From: Powellomyces hirtus
Lineage: Eukaryota > Chytridiomycota > Chytridiomycetes > Spizellomycetales > Powellomycetaceae
Length of the DNA: 64,000 bases
Assembly: GCA_025526995.1 (NCBI GenBank)
Contig: JAHLKG010000002.1
Location: 62,001 to 126,000, forward strand
Direction of reading: 5' to 3'
Shown here piece after piece: positions 11,315-23,469 of this stretch. Below the pieces are notes generated by a model that did not search any database, was not told the origin of the DNA, and worked only from the letters and a program-made list of their open reading frames with translations. Numbering within the stretch: position 1 is the first letter of the stretch; each line of letters opens with the position of its first letter. Position numbers and translations under genes: made by a program.

Positions 11315-12415
11315 ATGAGTACTTCCGAAGAACAAGGCCCAACACCGTCCACCAACCAACGGAAAAGAGTGCACAATACTGAGGATGATGTAGCAGAAGT
11401 CCTGGATGATTGCCAGCATGCTGCAAAGCGCCGGGCCCACGACGATGGTTTGAGCTCGTCGGAGGAGGAGGATGACCATGAACCCGATACCGACCATTCT
11501 ACTACATTCGCTTTGGTCGAAGACGATGAGGAGTTGGTTCTGTCCGAAGTCCACATTAATACCGCGAATGGACCTGCGCGGACAAACGGATGTGCGCTGC
11601 GGCGGACAACATTCTCGTACTCTGACCCACCAATGGGCGGCACAGACGGTGACGCTGGGGACGTACACATCCGGCACGAGATGGCGACACCGCTCCGCAG
11701 CGTCGGGCTGCAGGTATGGTCCGGCGCCCTGCTTCTCGCCGATTTTGTGCTGACGAACCGCCACGGCATTTTTGGTTCTGATGCAACGGTGCTGGAGCTA
11801 GGTTGCGGGGCAGGCCTCGTTGCGATCGTTTGTGCCCGGCTGTGCCGGAGAGTTTACGCGACGGATCTTGCAGATCTTGGAGTGCTGGAGCTGTGTCGTC
11901 AAAATGCAGTGGACAATGGAGTGGAGGTCAACGTCCAGGTCCGCGGTATAGATTTTCGAGACAGTACGTGTCTGCTATTCCACGCGAACGCGAACAACAA
12001 GCATGGAAGCACTTTATCCGAGGAAGAGCATGTCAGCTGCTTTGAATGGAAGGCGGAAGATTGGACCGACATTATGGCAAACTGTAGAACGGTTGTTGCA
12101 GCGGATATCATCTACGACGACTCGGTCACATTTGCGTTCGTCCAGCGGCTACCTGCAGTTCTCGCCAGGAACCGCACGCTGTATCTCGCGTTGGAGAAGC
12201 GCGTGCTGTTCTCTCTTGATGACAGAGATGTCGCAGCTCCGGCGCGCGACTACCTGTTCAAAACACTGGATGCTTTGAATGCTGATAGGACAGAGCAGGA
12301 CCCTGTCCTCCCTGCCATCTCCGCCTCACGTATAGAAGTGAAGGATGTACCACAATGGTTTTCGTATCAGCGAACCAAAGAACTGGAGTTGTGGAAGTTT
12401 ACCATGCCCGATTGA
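11315..12415 (+). CDS. METTL22: METTL22-like protein-lysine methyltransferase
   Basis: Class I SAM-dependent methyltransferase of the METTL21/METTL22 (MTF16) group, which methylates lysines of specific proteins. Single exon, 366 aa. An acidic, low-complexity N-terminus of about 90 residues precedes the catalytic domain. Seen in order: LQVWSGALLLADFVL; motif I VLELGCGAGLVAIVCA; post-I acidic residue VYATDLADL; the family motif VVAADIIYDDS; YLALEKRVLFSL; and the C-terminal WFSYQRTKELELWKF, which matches the METTL22 end block. The start at 11315 was chosen over an upstream in-frame ATG because the extra residues look like leader sequence. Confidence 0.88.
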   Translation: MSTSEEQGPTPSTNQRKRVHNTEDDVAEVLDDCQHAAKRRAHDDGLSSSEEEDDHEPDTDHSTTFALVEDDEELVLSEVHINTANGPARTNGCALRRTTFSYSDPPMGGTDGDAGDVHIRHEMATPLRSVGLQVWSGALLLADFVLTNRHGIFGSDATVLELGCGAGLVAIVCARLCRRVYATDLADLGVLELCRQNAVDNGVEVNVQVRGIDFRDSTCLLFHANANNKHGSTLSEEEHVSCFEWKAEDWTDIMANCRTVVAADIIYDDSVTFAFVQRLPAVLARNRTLYLALEKRVLFSLDDRDVAAPARDYLFKTLDALNADRTEQDPVLPAISASRIEVKDVPQWFSYQRTKELELWKFTMPD

Positions 12416-13333
12416 ATCCGCGTCTGGCGTTTCCGACCTTGACTGGCTTATAGTTTGTGGCGCCTCGAAGCTTCACAATCTTGAGCTTGCAGTCCAAACA
12501 CGCCTCCCCCTGCCTCAAAGGGAGACACCTAGGCTCTTGTGATCCCGATGCATCGACCAACTCCAACCGGGATGGAAAGATGGTATGGGTTCTTTACGGG
12601 TCTTCACCCAGAATCTCCGTATCACCCCGCGACTGAGTGACTGATCTCTGCCAGGGTGGATCACAAAAGTGTGGTCGCTCTCAGGTAGATTATGCGGGGC
12701 GAGCGCGGGCACTTACTCATCCACTTGCATCCAACGTCTTCCTGATCCGGTCACGCACAGAAAAAAGTTGAACGAATGTGGGTGGCCGTATCACGGATCG
12801 TTTGCCGTGGCAATGGACAAAGGGCACCGTCAATGCGTTGTATACGAATTCCCAACCTGATTGTCACAAAGAGGCGAGATTATGAAGAATATTTTAATTT
12901 GTTTTTACATCTACCGAAAAATATGCAGGTTGTACTTGCATTGCTTTTTCCTATTCTGAAGCTCTACTGTGTATCTATGAATGTAGCTGAGAAGGAAAAT
13001 TGTAAATTTGTGTAAACTCATCATTTTATGTGTCGGCTTGGGCGAAGACTACATACAACAATCATCCCCGAGTTGGGCCACCATATCTAAAAACGATATT
13101 CGTTGTCAATGTGATAAGAAAAGTTTCTGCGTGTGTGAAAGCTCCTGGGCCGAGGACTGGTGAGATGGAGGGCACGCTGTGAAAAGGTTGAGCGCGAGCG
13201 CGACTGCCAACACTTGCGATTTGAGGCAATTCAAAGCGACGTGCTTTTTTCACAATTCATTCCGTGCGCTGCGGGACACGCACTAGCTCTCACACACTAA
13301 CATTCTGACGACAAGAGTTATACCAATCACGCC
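12416..13333. other. Intergenic region METTL22-SWI3
   Basis: This gap of about 0.9 kb contains the METTL22 3' region and the SWI3 promoter. The middle part (12870-13030) is AT-rich. I find no ORF with family resemblance and no tRNA. Confidence 0.6.
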
Positions 13334-15799
13334 ATGGACTCCCCCGCGATGGACGAGAATGATCTCTCAGGCACGGCCACGCCCATGCACGATTCACGGG
13401 CCAATTCAGAGTCTGAGATGACCCGACCCAAAACCACACCTGCCGACGCTGCTGCTGGAACAGCGCCGACGGGGCTCGGGATTGTGAATGAGCCAGAAAC
13501 CGCCGGCGCTTCTGCCGACACTGCGGCTACGGCTGCAACAACGGATGCAACACCGCAAAGTACAGCGGGAGGCGCGACTTCCGAAGAGGTCGTAATGAAG
13601 GATGCAGGGGGACTAGGTACTTTTGTGCAGCACCCTATGACTTCTTAACGTGCCTGGTAGCTAACGCACTCATGGATGTTTTCTTAGATGGCAGTGGGAT
13701 GAATGTCCGAATAGCCGACATTGACGCTGGGCCAGCGAGCGCCAGCAAGATGCTGGTCCCGCAAACCCAAGAGATCATCATACCCAGCTACAGCGCCTGG
13801 TTCAACATGGCGCGGATCAACGATATAGAAAAGCGATCCTTACCCGAGTTTTTCAACAGCAAGAACAAGAGCAAGACACCGAGCGTCTACAAGGACTATC
13901 GCGATTTTATGATCAATACATATAGGCTCAACCCGTCAGAGTACCTGACCGTAACAGCTTGCCGAAGAAACTTGGCGGGGGATGTTTGTGCGATTATTCG
14001 GGTACATGCCTTCCTGGAGCAGTGGGGTCTTGTCAACTACCAGGTAAATGCTGGACTTTTTTTCTATTTCTCTGGTTTGCCACTCAATTCGAGAATTGTC
14101 CATACTGACTTACTTTTGTCTTACTCAGGTTGACCCAGATTCGAGGCCGTCCAGCGTAGGACCTGCATTCACGGGTCACTTTCGAGTGACCGCAGACACT
14201 CCACGTGGTTTGCAACCGATATATCCAGCGGTCCCGTTGCTGAAATCCGAGCCACGGGCTGCGGGGGAGATTTCACAGCGTGAGAATGGCGAGAGCGCAG
14301 TGGGCACACCTAAACCTGCGCCGTCAAATCTTCAGTTTTCCAAAAACATCTACTCGGACGCCATCGCATCCGCCAATCCGCGGAAACATGGACCGGACTC
14401 TGACGAACCCGAGTCGGCGCCGTCACCACCGGCCAAAAAAGTCAAACACAACTGTGCGACGTGCGGAGTCGATTGTCCCAAAGTCCGCTATCACAGCTCC
14501 AAGGCCCCGACAATGGAGATTTGTTCCAACTGCTACATCGAGGGTCGATTCCCTTCCACCATGTATTCTGGTGATTTTGTCAAGATGGAGGACAAGCCCG
14601 CCAAGCATGCCGCTGCTGAAGACTGGACTGAGCAGGAGACGCTCCTTCTCCTGGAAGGTATCGAACTGTTTGATGAGGATTGGTCCAAAGTTTCTGACCA
14701 CGTCGGGACACGAACTCGCGATCAGTGCATCCTGAAATTCCTCCAGCTGCCCATCGAAGATCCTTACATTGGAGTTAAGGGCACGGATTTGGGCCCGCTG
14801 CAATTCCACCGGATCCCGTTTTCGGCCGCCGACAATCCGGTGTTGAGCTTGACAGCGTTCCTGGCGTCCGTCGTCGACCCAAAGGTCGCTGCGGCTGCTG
14901 CTAAGGCGGCTGTAGATGAGCTGCGTGGCGTCAGCAAGAAGGAGCAGGAAGCGGAGCTGCCGGCGGCGGAGAAGATAACCACACCCACCGAGGGGGGAGA
15001 CAAAGTACAAGCCGCAGAACCAGCTGATGTTCAGAAAGAATCCACCGATGATATGGAGACCGACCAGCCAGCCAAAGTTGAGGTAGAAAAGACGGCTGCT
15101 AGCGAGGACGCGATGGACGTGGACGTGGTTGCCCCTGGCGATGCCAAGGCTGAGGAAAGCGTTCCAGCACCCAAAGACGACCTCCCCGTTCCTCCCTCAG
15201 CTGCAGCCACTGACAGCACTAGTATCTCGACAGCGACCAAAGGACGCGCGGACAGCACGCTGCAAGCGGCGGCCGCCACCGCGATCGCCGCTGCCGGCGT
15301 CAAGGCGCACGTGCTGAGTGGCCACGCGACATCTGAATTGCACGCGCTCACGCTCGCCCTCATCCAGGCCCAGATGCGCAAAGCGGAAGCCAAGATGAGC
15401 CACTTTGAACAGCTGGAGCAGTTGCTCGAACAGGAACGCAAGGACCTCGAGCGCGAGAAACAAAAGCTCTACCTCGACCGCTTGGCCTTCCGCAAAGTCG
15501 TTGCGGCGTGGGAATCCGGCCGTGAGCGCGGCGAGACGGCCCTGGCTGGCAACACCACCACCGCCGCCGCCACCTCCATCTCCCCGACTGCCGGAAAAGA
15601 AAATGTCTCCGAGAGACACATCCCGCGCCGCGATAGCACCGCTTTGTCCATCCCTCCGCCTCCCCGCTCTGCGGAAATCAAGAAAACGAGCACCTTGGAA
15701 GATGTGGGCCGAGACGAACCGCAGGCAGTCACCGTGGATGCAGCAGAACACATGGGCGAGGGACCAGCGAAAGACGCCTTCTTGATCTCCATTGAGTAA
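13334..15799 (+). CDS. RSC8: SWI3/RSC8-type subunit of a SWI/SNF chromatin-remodelling complex
   Basis: Core scaffold of SWI/SNF and RSC remodellers. Exons 13334-13616, 13688-14043 and 14129-15799 give 769 aa. The N-terminus (about 1-95) is Thr/Ala-rich and disordered. A SWIRM domain follows ([20 protein letters not shown] ... [20 protein letters not shown], about 120-220). A ZZ-like zinc module has Cys pairs in [12 protein letters not shown] and ICSNCYIEG. The SANT domain is [20 protein letters not shown] ... [19 protein letters not shown]. The SWIRM-associated region and a Glu/Lys/Gln coiled coil ([20 protein letters not shown]) come near the C-terminus. This order is the RSC8/SMARCC order. 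AATAAA lies at 16019. Confidence 0.93.
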
Positions 15800-16088
15800 A
15801 CACTATTCAAATGCAGGGCCCGCCTCCCCCTCGCTGCCAGGATGTTGAGAATTTTCCTTGCGGATGGATGGGGGAATCCATTGCTTTCCACTCGGCGCAA
15901 AACGCTACTCGATATGTATATAATCAGAAATAAGTGGATGTATATTTTTACTCTAATGCTGAAAATCCACGCTGGAACTTCCTTGATTCCTACATGCAAC
16001 AAAACATGGACCCCATTTAATAAATAAAATGCAGACTGCGCCGCAGCGCCAGCTGCTCAGATATCGGTGTTGCGCGGGGGCAAAACTT

Positions 16089-16785
16089 CTACGGTCTGAA
16101 CGTGTGCTCGGCCGTAAACGGATCCCACACGGGGTCGACCCTCTCAGCCAACTGATGCCCCGCGGTCAAGACGGGCCTGCCACTCTTGACGTTCCGTTCC
16201 TCTCCATCCATCGAATCACACAGAAACGCGACTTTGGCAGCCACCTCCTTTGCCGAGAGGCCGGCACAGGGGACGAGGGTTTTTTTGCCGGACGCATAGG
16301 TTGCGAGGATGTGCGGGGGCACGGCGTTGCGGGGCTGCACGCAGATTTCGACGTAGGGGCGGGCGCGGGCGACGGCGGGGAGCTGCGAGGTGAGGAATGC
16401 GACCATGCCCGTGGATGACCCGCCGGCGCCGAGGCGCGGGTGGTCGTAGCGCAGCACGAGTTTGGTGATTTGGGGAACGAATGTGAGCCCGGCGCCATTG
16501 TGTCCGCGGGATGTCAGGTCCTGTTTTTGTGCGCAATAAAATAAAATAAAATAACCCCCCGCGTGTCAGTGGAAATGCACAGCGATCGTTATATCAGCTT
16601 CCCGCACCGCTATCAATCTGCAGTGGTTTCATGTTGCTCTGTTTTGCAACTCCCCCCCTCGCGGTTCTGGATAGATGTATCGACCTTTTGTATATGATAT
16701 ATATACATACCTTTACGGGCAATATCCGTTTAGCAAGGCCGGGGGCGTTCTGCAATTTTCGGATCAGTTCGCGGGGTGTCGACAT
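16089..16785 (-). CDS. MRPL43: Mitochondrial large-subunit ribosomal protein mL43
   Basis: Structural protein of the mitochondrial ribosome (yeast Mrpl51). Exons 16785-16711 and 16520-16089 give 168 aa. The thioredoxin-like L51/S25/CI-B8 domain is visible as ITKLVLRYDHPRLGAGGSST, then PYVEICVQPRNAVPPHILAT and ASGKKTLVPCAGLSAKEVAA. The first exon, STPRELIRKLQNAPGLAKRI, is basic and could act as an import signal. The intron has donor GTATGT and acceptor AACAG in phase 0. The C-terminal tail of about 25 residues ends WDPFTAEHTFRP. Confidence 0.88.
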
Positions 16786-17682
16786 GGCCGCGCGTGCGTG
16801 ATGTGGGGGGGCGGGGAGTGGGTTTCGGACTGGGTGATGATGGGTGGGGGTTGTTTTGTGGGGCGGGCCGTGGGGGTTGGTGGTGTGTGATGGTATGTTA
16901 TGCTGTCAGGTTGCGGGCGGAGTGATGTTGCGAATTCTTTGGGGGGGGGGAGCGTCTGGAATATTGACAGTTTGACAGGACACTGGTATGGGGGATCTAT
17001 TGCCACGGCAACAAGCAAAACGTAAGCGTGGCTGGGGTCATGAGCTTGGGGGTGCCATCATCTTTTCCGCAATGGGAAATTCCTGTCAGTTTTCCAGCAA
17101 TCACTTGTATTGATACAAATTGCGATAGGTGTAATATCGATATGACCAACCAACTGCCTTTTTCTCGCTCACCCAAATGCCCTCTCTCATCAACCTCCTT
17201 TTGATCAAAACAGAGCCTGCCTTTCGCATGGCATAAGCACGTGATCTAAGCGCGACATCACTTTTTTGTGTTTTGTGGATTTGGAAGAGTGCTTGTGTTT
17301 ACAAGAAGAAGAAAGATGAGCCCGCACAAAGGCAGTATCCCATCCACAAAACTGTCGTAGGGTTAAACCAGTTTGGATAGCGTTTTTCGCAGTGGAGTCT
17401 TTATGACAATTTGTGTGGATCTGCCAACGTTTTGTAACACCCCGGAATTCACAAGAGACGCATCAGCGGTTATGATGAAATGAAAATTCTTATTTTGGAT
17501 TCTGCTAGTTGCTGCTGCTGCTGCTGCAAGAAGCTACATACGGGAGAAGGGTAGGGAAACCAGTGGGGGGGGGCTTTGTTGCCTAGTCCACCGTATTCCA
17601 AACCGTCGGAGGGGGGGCGGGTCGGGGCAGGATGTGAAAACGAGGGCGTTTTTCTATAAATGTGTGGAGGAGCGCATTTCTG
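16786..17682. other. Intergenic region mL43-p24
   Basis: About 0.9 kb between two minus-strand genes. It includes G-runs near 16807-16945 and a (GCT)n run at about 17511-17527. It holds the mL43 promoter and the p24 3' flank. No supported gene. Confidence 0.6.
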
Positions 17683-18482
17683 CTACACTCTCGCTTTCCC
17701 GCTTTTGGTGAAAAAGGTCTGTATGACAAAGACCTGGAAGACGGCCATGACGGCGACGCAAAATGCTTCGAGACCGCCAAACCAGAAGATGCGGGATTGG
17801 GTGCTCTTGACGGTATCAAAGTTCCTGTTTTCGCGGGTGCGGAAATACTTTTGGTGGCGCGACAGGCCGCCCATGAGGTCCGCGAGGCGCGCGACGCTTT
17901 CCTCGAGCGGGCGGATGTCCTTTTTCAGGTCTTGGTTTCCGGCCAGGTCGTGGGCGACGGGGGACGCCGCATTTTGCTCGTGTTCGGCCGTCACGTCGAA
18001 ATCAATCACTTTTTCGGAAAATGTCGACATTTTGTTCGAGAAGCAGAACGAGTGTTCGCCTGCTGCGGGTGCCGAGAAGACGAAGTCACCCTGCCGCTCG
18101 CGGTGTCCCGACAGAAGCTCCTGTTGGTTGGGGCCGGTCACTTCGTAGTCGACATCAAAGGACCCGCCGGATTGGACCTGGAGGGGATCGACCCAGGAAA
18201 CAAACAGCACAAACCATTAGCACCGCACTACACTCGCCAGAAGTGCAGTCTATGTACATCCTCCCCCCCCCCCCCCCCCGCGCACCCATAGGCGGCTCCA
18301 AGTATGGCCGCGAAGCCGACACGTACCGCAAAATAAAATGCCATCTTCTCTCCCGCCGCCTTCGCCATTGTGTAGAAGCATGCTCGTTCATGCGGTTCCA
18401 TTCGATACGTCAGCGTCGTGGCAGCGGTTCCGCTGACGATGAGCAGTAGCCCCGCCAGTAGAGATAGTATGTCGTGCTTCAT
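17683..18482 (-). CDS. p24/TMED family cargo receptor (emp24/gp25L/GOLD)
   Basis: Type I membrane protein of COPII/COPI vesicles that selects cargo between ER and Golgi. Exons 18482-18327 and 18177-17683 give 216 aa. It has a signal peptide (about 1-21, ILSLLAGLLLIVSGTAA) and a GOLD domain with the expected cysteine pair (ACFYTM and SFCFSNKMS) and SGGSFDVDYEV. A heptad-like region contains LSRHQKYFRTRENRNFDTV. One transmembrane helix ends in QVFVIQTFFTKSGKARV. The FF in the short tail is the COPII signal; there is no KKxx. The tail looks most like the gamma (TMED5/7) subfamily, by eye only. A 17-C run lies in the intron (18263-18279). Confidence 0.9.
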
Positions 18483-19700
18483 GCTGGTGTGTGGCGCAAA
18501 AAGGTGGGATAAGGGTTGCGGCTAATGTGGTCCGGTTGGTGAACCGCGTCTCGAGACTTGTTGGGGGGAAACGATCTTGCGCGCCATCACCACCACCATA
18601 AAATGATGCCAACATTTTGTTCACCATCTCCAAACCCGTGACTGTGTGCATGCAATTCCCGAGCAGGGATCCCCCGTTGACATTGCGCAAACATGTCCGA
18701 CATTCGTTACTTCATGGGCGATTCAACACCCTCGGCCGCGCAGCCTTCTCACATGAAAACTGTATGCTATTTCGCGGGCCTTTGTTTGCGCGCGGAGAGC
18801 TACCGCTCCACCCCCACGTCCCCTCCTGCCCAGTCGCCATCTCGTTGTCGCTTATCAAGCAGAGGGAGCACGCAATCCCTCACCGACATGAGATTCCCGC
18901 TTGTCAAACCATTTGAATAGCAGAGCATCTGCGAATGCCAGGTGTGATCATGCAACACCCATCAGGCATGTATGTAAAAAGAAGGGGCGCCTTGCCGTGC
19001 CAACGCCGGTTCGCCTCCTTCTCCTCATGTAGCGGATTGTGTGGGGGGGGGGGGGCAAAGTTTTCGCTGTTCCGGAGTGGGGTGTGAGGGAGAATCAAAC
19101 ACTTTGCTGCTCTGCTCGTTTTATTTTTCCCCACAGCAGCGATTCACTTTAAAACCGATATTTGGGGAGTGAAAACCCCCCAACGTATACAGCACTGCCC
19201 ATCTCGGCACGCGACAAAACGGAACCGTAAGTCAGCTCTGTCGAGTTGTATCTCGATGGAGATAGGATGAGAAACCCCCCAATGTGTTGTTGAACGACAT
19301 TTGATCGAAAAACACAAAACAAAATAACCCTTTTTGGGAGCCCTTTCGCAACCCGCAAGATCCACTTTTGGGGTGCCTTGTGGAGTAGATCATTAGTTGC
19401 TGCTGTGTCACATACCGGCTTCAGGCAAGGGCGTTGGGTGCCGAGTTGGTCTGGAGGTCCACTGCGCAGGATGAAAAAAAACGTGGCGTAGATTAGTGCC
19501 TGCTTCGTAAACCGCTGCGCAGATTGAAAGGCGTGGAAACAAAACAGCAAGTCCATGCTCCCTTTTCGTGTGCGGGGCTGTTGTTGGATGCCGTATAGGG
19601 CTGGTTTACCAGACCGTGAGAGGGAGAGTAAGAAGGGTCGATTGGGGATATTCTGAGAGTACATCACCTGTGGTAAGCCGTGGGTGCGCAAGCCCGCACG
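18483..19700. other. Intergenic region, left part of the gene-poor block
   Basis: Upstream flank of the p24 gene, then about 1 kb without supported coding. A minus-strand ORF of 185 aa at 19149-19706 lacks any family-like segment or biased composition, and its frame seems fortuitous. A 13-G run is at 19043-19055. Confidence 0.5.
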
Positions 19701-21633
19701 GAGCATGCAAAAAAAGTCCCAATGGGGATCTTGCCTAGAGAGAGAGAGCGACGGGGCGGGGCGGGGGTTTTTTTTTTAAAGAAATGTATTGCAAAAACAG
19801 TCCATACACTATCTAGGTTTTATGATTGTTATCTCCATGTTTTTTAGTTTTGTGTTTTTCCGGTTGGATGGGCCGAACCATTGCTTGCGCCGCGATCGGC
19901 GCGGCTCGCGAATGGACTCGGTGTGGTATCGGTGCCGTGATGGTGATGAGCAAGGTCCAACACAAGCAGGAGTAGATGGTGGCGATGTGGGTCGGTCCAC
20001 CAGAAGGGAGGCTTTCTCCACGGAAGTCTCGTCGGGAGAGGGCGGTGGGGAGGTGCGAACACCTCGAATTGGCATGCGCACAGTGTATCCAATGGGTGAG
20101 GTGTTCAGTGGCTCTCGGTCCGTCGACGCTGACGGCGCAGCGGGTGGGAGAAGAGGGGAACCGTCATCAGATGTGAGGAAACGCATCGCAGCGCATCCAA
20201 GTTTTCAATGAACGGGCGCGGTGCGTGATGGGTGCGGCGTTCGAATGGGGGTCCTTGCTGAGCTGTGATCCGGGTTTGCTGTGGCAAAAGCGGCTTGTAC
20301 ACGCTCCGACGAGGGTCGTGTTTCTTGTTGGGTGGCAGGAATCAAGCCAGGCCGGGCATGGCGGAAGCCGACTCATATCGCGTTCGGGCGACAGGAGCAG
20401 CAAAAAGACCGTCGCTCTAGTTGATAGAACGGGGGCTTGAAGTACAATTCGACAAGACCCAAAAGAATCCGCGGCAAGGCGCAGTGCGGACGATCGGCAA
20501 GCCTTTGCGAGGGGCGACTGGAGGTGGGTCCCAACAGCAAGCCTCTGTGAGCCCAGGATATGTGTCACGTCGCCGTCCGCAGTCCAAGTGGGTCTTTCGA
20601 CTCTTGGTTTTTCATTTTCCTCGCACTCCTGGGCAAAGAGAGAGAGCGAGTAAGACTTGAATGAAGCGGGGGCGGGCTGGCACGACAGGGCTCGAATGAA
20701 GACACATCGAGGGAGTGCTGATATAAAGCAACGAGTGCAGTTCCAAGGGGGCGCCCTTGAGGTCCCCAGTTAGGTCCCAGGCGGGTGGGGGATGGCGAAT
20801 GGGTCGAAAGGATTCTGGTCCTTGTCAATAGTCGGGCGAAACATATCGTAACCCTTGGCCCTCTGGACAGAGCACGGGTGCTGCGGAGCGCAAAGCTTCA
20901 GATGTCACCAGTGGGGCCACGGTCGCGCACCCACTTTCTTCAAACTCTGCGAGCAGCGGGAGGTAAAAGCAGCGGACAGCGTGCCAGGAGGAGGCTTTCT
21001 CGAGCTTGGCCAGGCATGGGTCGTTGGAAGTATGGGGTCGGGTGGTGAGCGAGCTTTTTCCAAACTCTGCTAGAAAAACAATGGAAAGAGGCTTGGGCGA
21101 CTGACGGTGGGACACTGGGTCGTTGAGCGGCAATACAAGAACCTCCGCCTGCCGCGGCAGGTCCCAGGGATGTGGCCGAGCGTGAGTGGAATGTGTCTCC
21201 TCCGTCGACTGTGGCAGGGTCGCAGTGCGGTGAAGAAAAAGCAGGGTGTTTTTTTTTTCTTTTTAGGCGATCTGCCGCAGTTCCAGGGGACAAAGAAGGA
21301 AGGTTTGCGTAGGTGCATGTAGGAGACTGAGGGATGGGGGAGGGCGGGACAGACGGTGGGCAGGGGGGGGAGAGTCGGGAGGGTGGAGGGCATTGCTGAG
21401 GGTGGAGTAGGTGAAAAGTGAGAAGAGAGACGGGGGAGAGAGTAGGGCGAGGGGGGGAGAGACGAGGGGGCGAGGGTTTAAAAGCGAGAGAGGTGGGAGA
21501 GAGAAACGCGTAGGTGGGGGATTTGGGCCCTGGGGGGGCGTGGGCAGTGTGATTAGTCACAAGGGGGGGGGGCGAGTTGCATAAGCGTGAGATCACGGGA
21601 GGATACATGTAGGACGTGGATGCATGACAGAGG

Positions 21634-21802
21634 ACAGACAGACAGAGAGAGAGAGAGACTCAAAGAGAGAGACTCAAAGAGAGAGACTCAAAGAGAGAGA
21701 GAGAGAGAGACAGAGGGGGATGGTTTCAAGAGAGAGAGAGAGAGTCCTGAGGGAGGGGATGGTCTCAAGAGAGCTCCTGATAGTTAAAGAGAGAGAGAGA
21801 GA
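21634..21802. repeat. (GA)n microsatellite cluster with a 14-bp GAGAGAGACTCAAA unit
   Basis: Several AG dinucleotide runs. About three copies of a 14-bp unit in which GA repeats are broken by CTCAAA lie at about 21648-21692. All are non-coding. Confidence 0.85.
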
Positions 21803-21840
21803 ATGTGTGCCGCATATGGGATGGGATAGAGTAGCAGGGA

Positions 21841-21912
21841 GGATGGATATGGGATGATGGATATGGGATGATGGATATGGGATGATGGATATGGGATGAT
21901 GGATATGGGATG
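21841..21912. repeat. 14-bp tandem repeat GGATATGGGATGAT, five copies
   Basis: Units start at 21845, 21859, 21873, 21887 and 21901; the last is incomplete. It lies about 630 bp upstream of the GATA-factor start codon. Each unit contains GATAT, which is not the HGATAR site usual for AreA. Confidence 0.95.
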
Positions 21913-22536
21913 CCATGCACTCCAACAATCAGTTCATCACTCAGTCCATCAGTCAGTCACAAAAGTCAGTCAGTCGGTGGGAAAGAGTGAGTGAGGGAGT
22001 GACTGACTGAGAGACAGAGGGAGAGACAGAACATCAGTGGAGGGAGGGAGAGAGTGAGTCACTGAGGGGAGAGATGTCTAGATGTAGCACATGCATGGAT
22101 GCTAGATGAAGCGCATGAGTGAGATGCGATACGATGAGTAGTAGTCATGTGACTGACTGAGTGAATGAGAGAGGAGAGTCTCGTCTTTGCGTGAGTGTAT
22201 CGATAGATCGAATGAATGCATGCATGTGAGTTGATTCAAATGCGTTGGGAGGGAGGGACTATAGTAGATAGTTGGACGGACGACCGACACACGCTCTGTC
22301 TGTCCGTCTGTTGAACGAATGCAATCACTGGCTTATGATCATTTGATTGATGATGAGGATTCACTCGCTCGCTCACACCTCCCATAAGGTTTCCGTACTT
22401 CTTCTTCTTCTTTTTTTTTATTTTTTATTCTGAAGCACACAGTACCCTCTTGGCACTCGCGCTCACCACACATCCACACTTATCCACTCCATCGATCCCC
22501 CGCTATCCCTCCCCATTCCCTTCCTCCCACCAAGCT

Positions 22537-23433
22537 ATGAACGCTGCTGCTGCTGCCGGGACTCCCGTCGGCGGCGTGGCTCCTCCTCCTCATGGAGACC
22601 CCATGCTGACTGACCTCTCACTGCCACCACCACAACCGCAACCCCCACCACACCACTTGCGCGCCATTCCAGACCAACGCAAGTCCATATTCAAAGCACT
22701 GTTTGGTGCAACTACCTCGTCCTCCACCCCTGCCTCCGCCTCCACCTCGTCTTCCTCCGCCAGCACCACCGCCGCCGCCTCTGGTGGGAATACTCGTCTG
22801 GAACCCCTACTCGTCACCTCCCCTGTCACTGACCCCCTGAGCAACTTTGACTCCAGCGACACTCACAGTCACCACTCGTCCCAGCGAATGCCCTCGGAAG
22901 CCCCATCCAATGCTTCTTCCCACAATTCCGAATCACCAGCCCCTCGTCTCGTAGACGACCCGAGTGCCCTTCTGCCTTCCCTGCTGTCCAGCGAGACTTC
23001 CTTTGACGACAACAATGACGTCTGGAAACTCTTTACCAAAGTCAAGGAAGCCTTTCCCAACGGCGCTCGACTGGAAAACATGACCTGGCGGCTCATGCAC
23101 CTCCAGAAAAAGAGGGAGCAGGACCGGGATCGAAAAAAAGAGCAAGCGCGGCACCCCCCAAAAACCTCACAGCCACCACCACCACCAGGACCATTGCCAA
23201 CACAGCCACAGTTTGACTCGTCTCAACCGTCATCGTCCTTCTCCGGCGCATTCTCGGCGGCCGCCCCAACTCCATTTGGCACTGCTTGGGAACAACAAGA
23301 CGGCTTTGTGGACGACGACAACATGATGGATCAAGATGATGACTATTTGAGGATGGACGTGGACACCACTGCTCAACCACCATCAGCCAATACCTCTGTG
23401 CCGTCGCCGATGGGCATCCCTGGAACAACTCAC

Positions 23434-23469
<36 letters not shown>

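Larger units (their letters stand above)
19701..22536. other. Purine-rich, microsatellite-rich region upstream of the GATA-factor gene
   Basis: About 2.8 kb with a strong G/A bias on the plus strand. It contains (GA)n runs, five copies of a 14-bp unit, and stretches of GACTGACTGA- and AGTCAGTC-like repeats (21940-22170). The long ORFs on the minus strand are Pro/Ser-rich mirror images of the bias and not credible genes. Three HGATAR motifs lie at 21778, 22201 and 22266. The region probably holds the promoter and a long leader of the downstream gene. Confidence 0.6.

Noticed and set aside
19149..19706. Minus-strand ORF of 185 aa in the gene-poor block
   Set aside because: No domain, signal or periodicity, no splice partner, and a composition like the surrounding non-coding DNA.
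20940..21608. Pro/Ser-rich minus-strand ORF of 222 aa
   Set aside because: It mirrors the G/A-rich plus strand; the long open frame is expected from the base bias alone.
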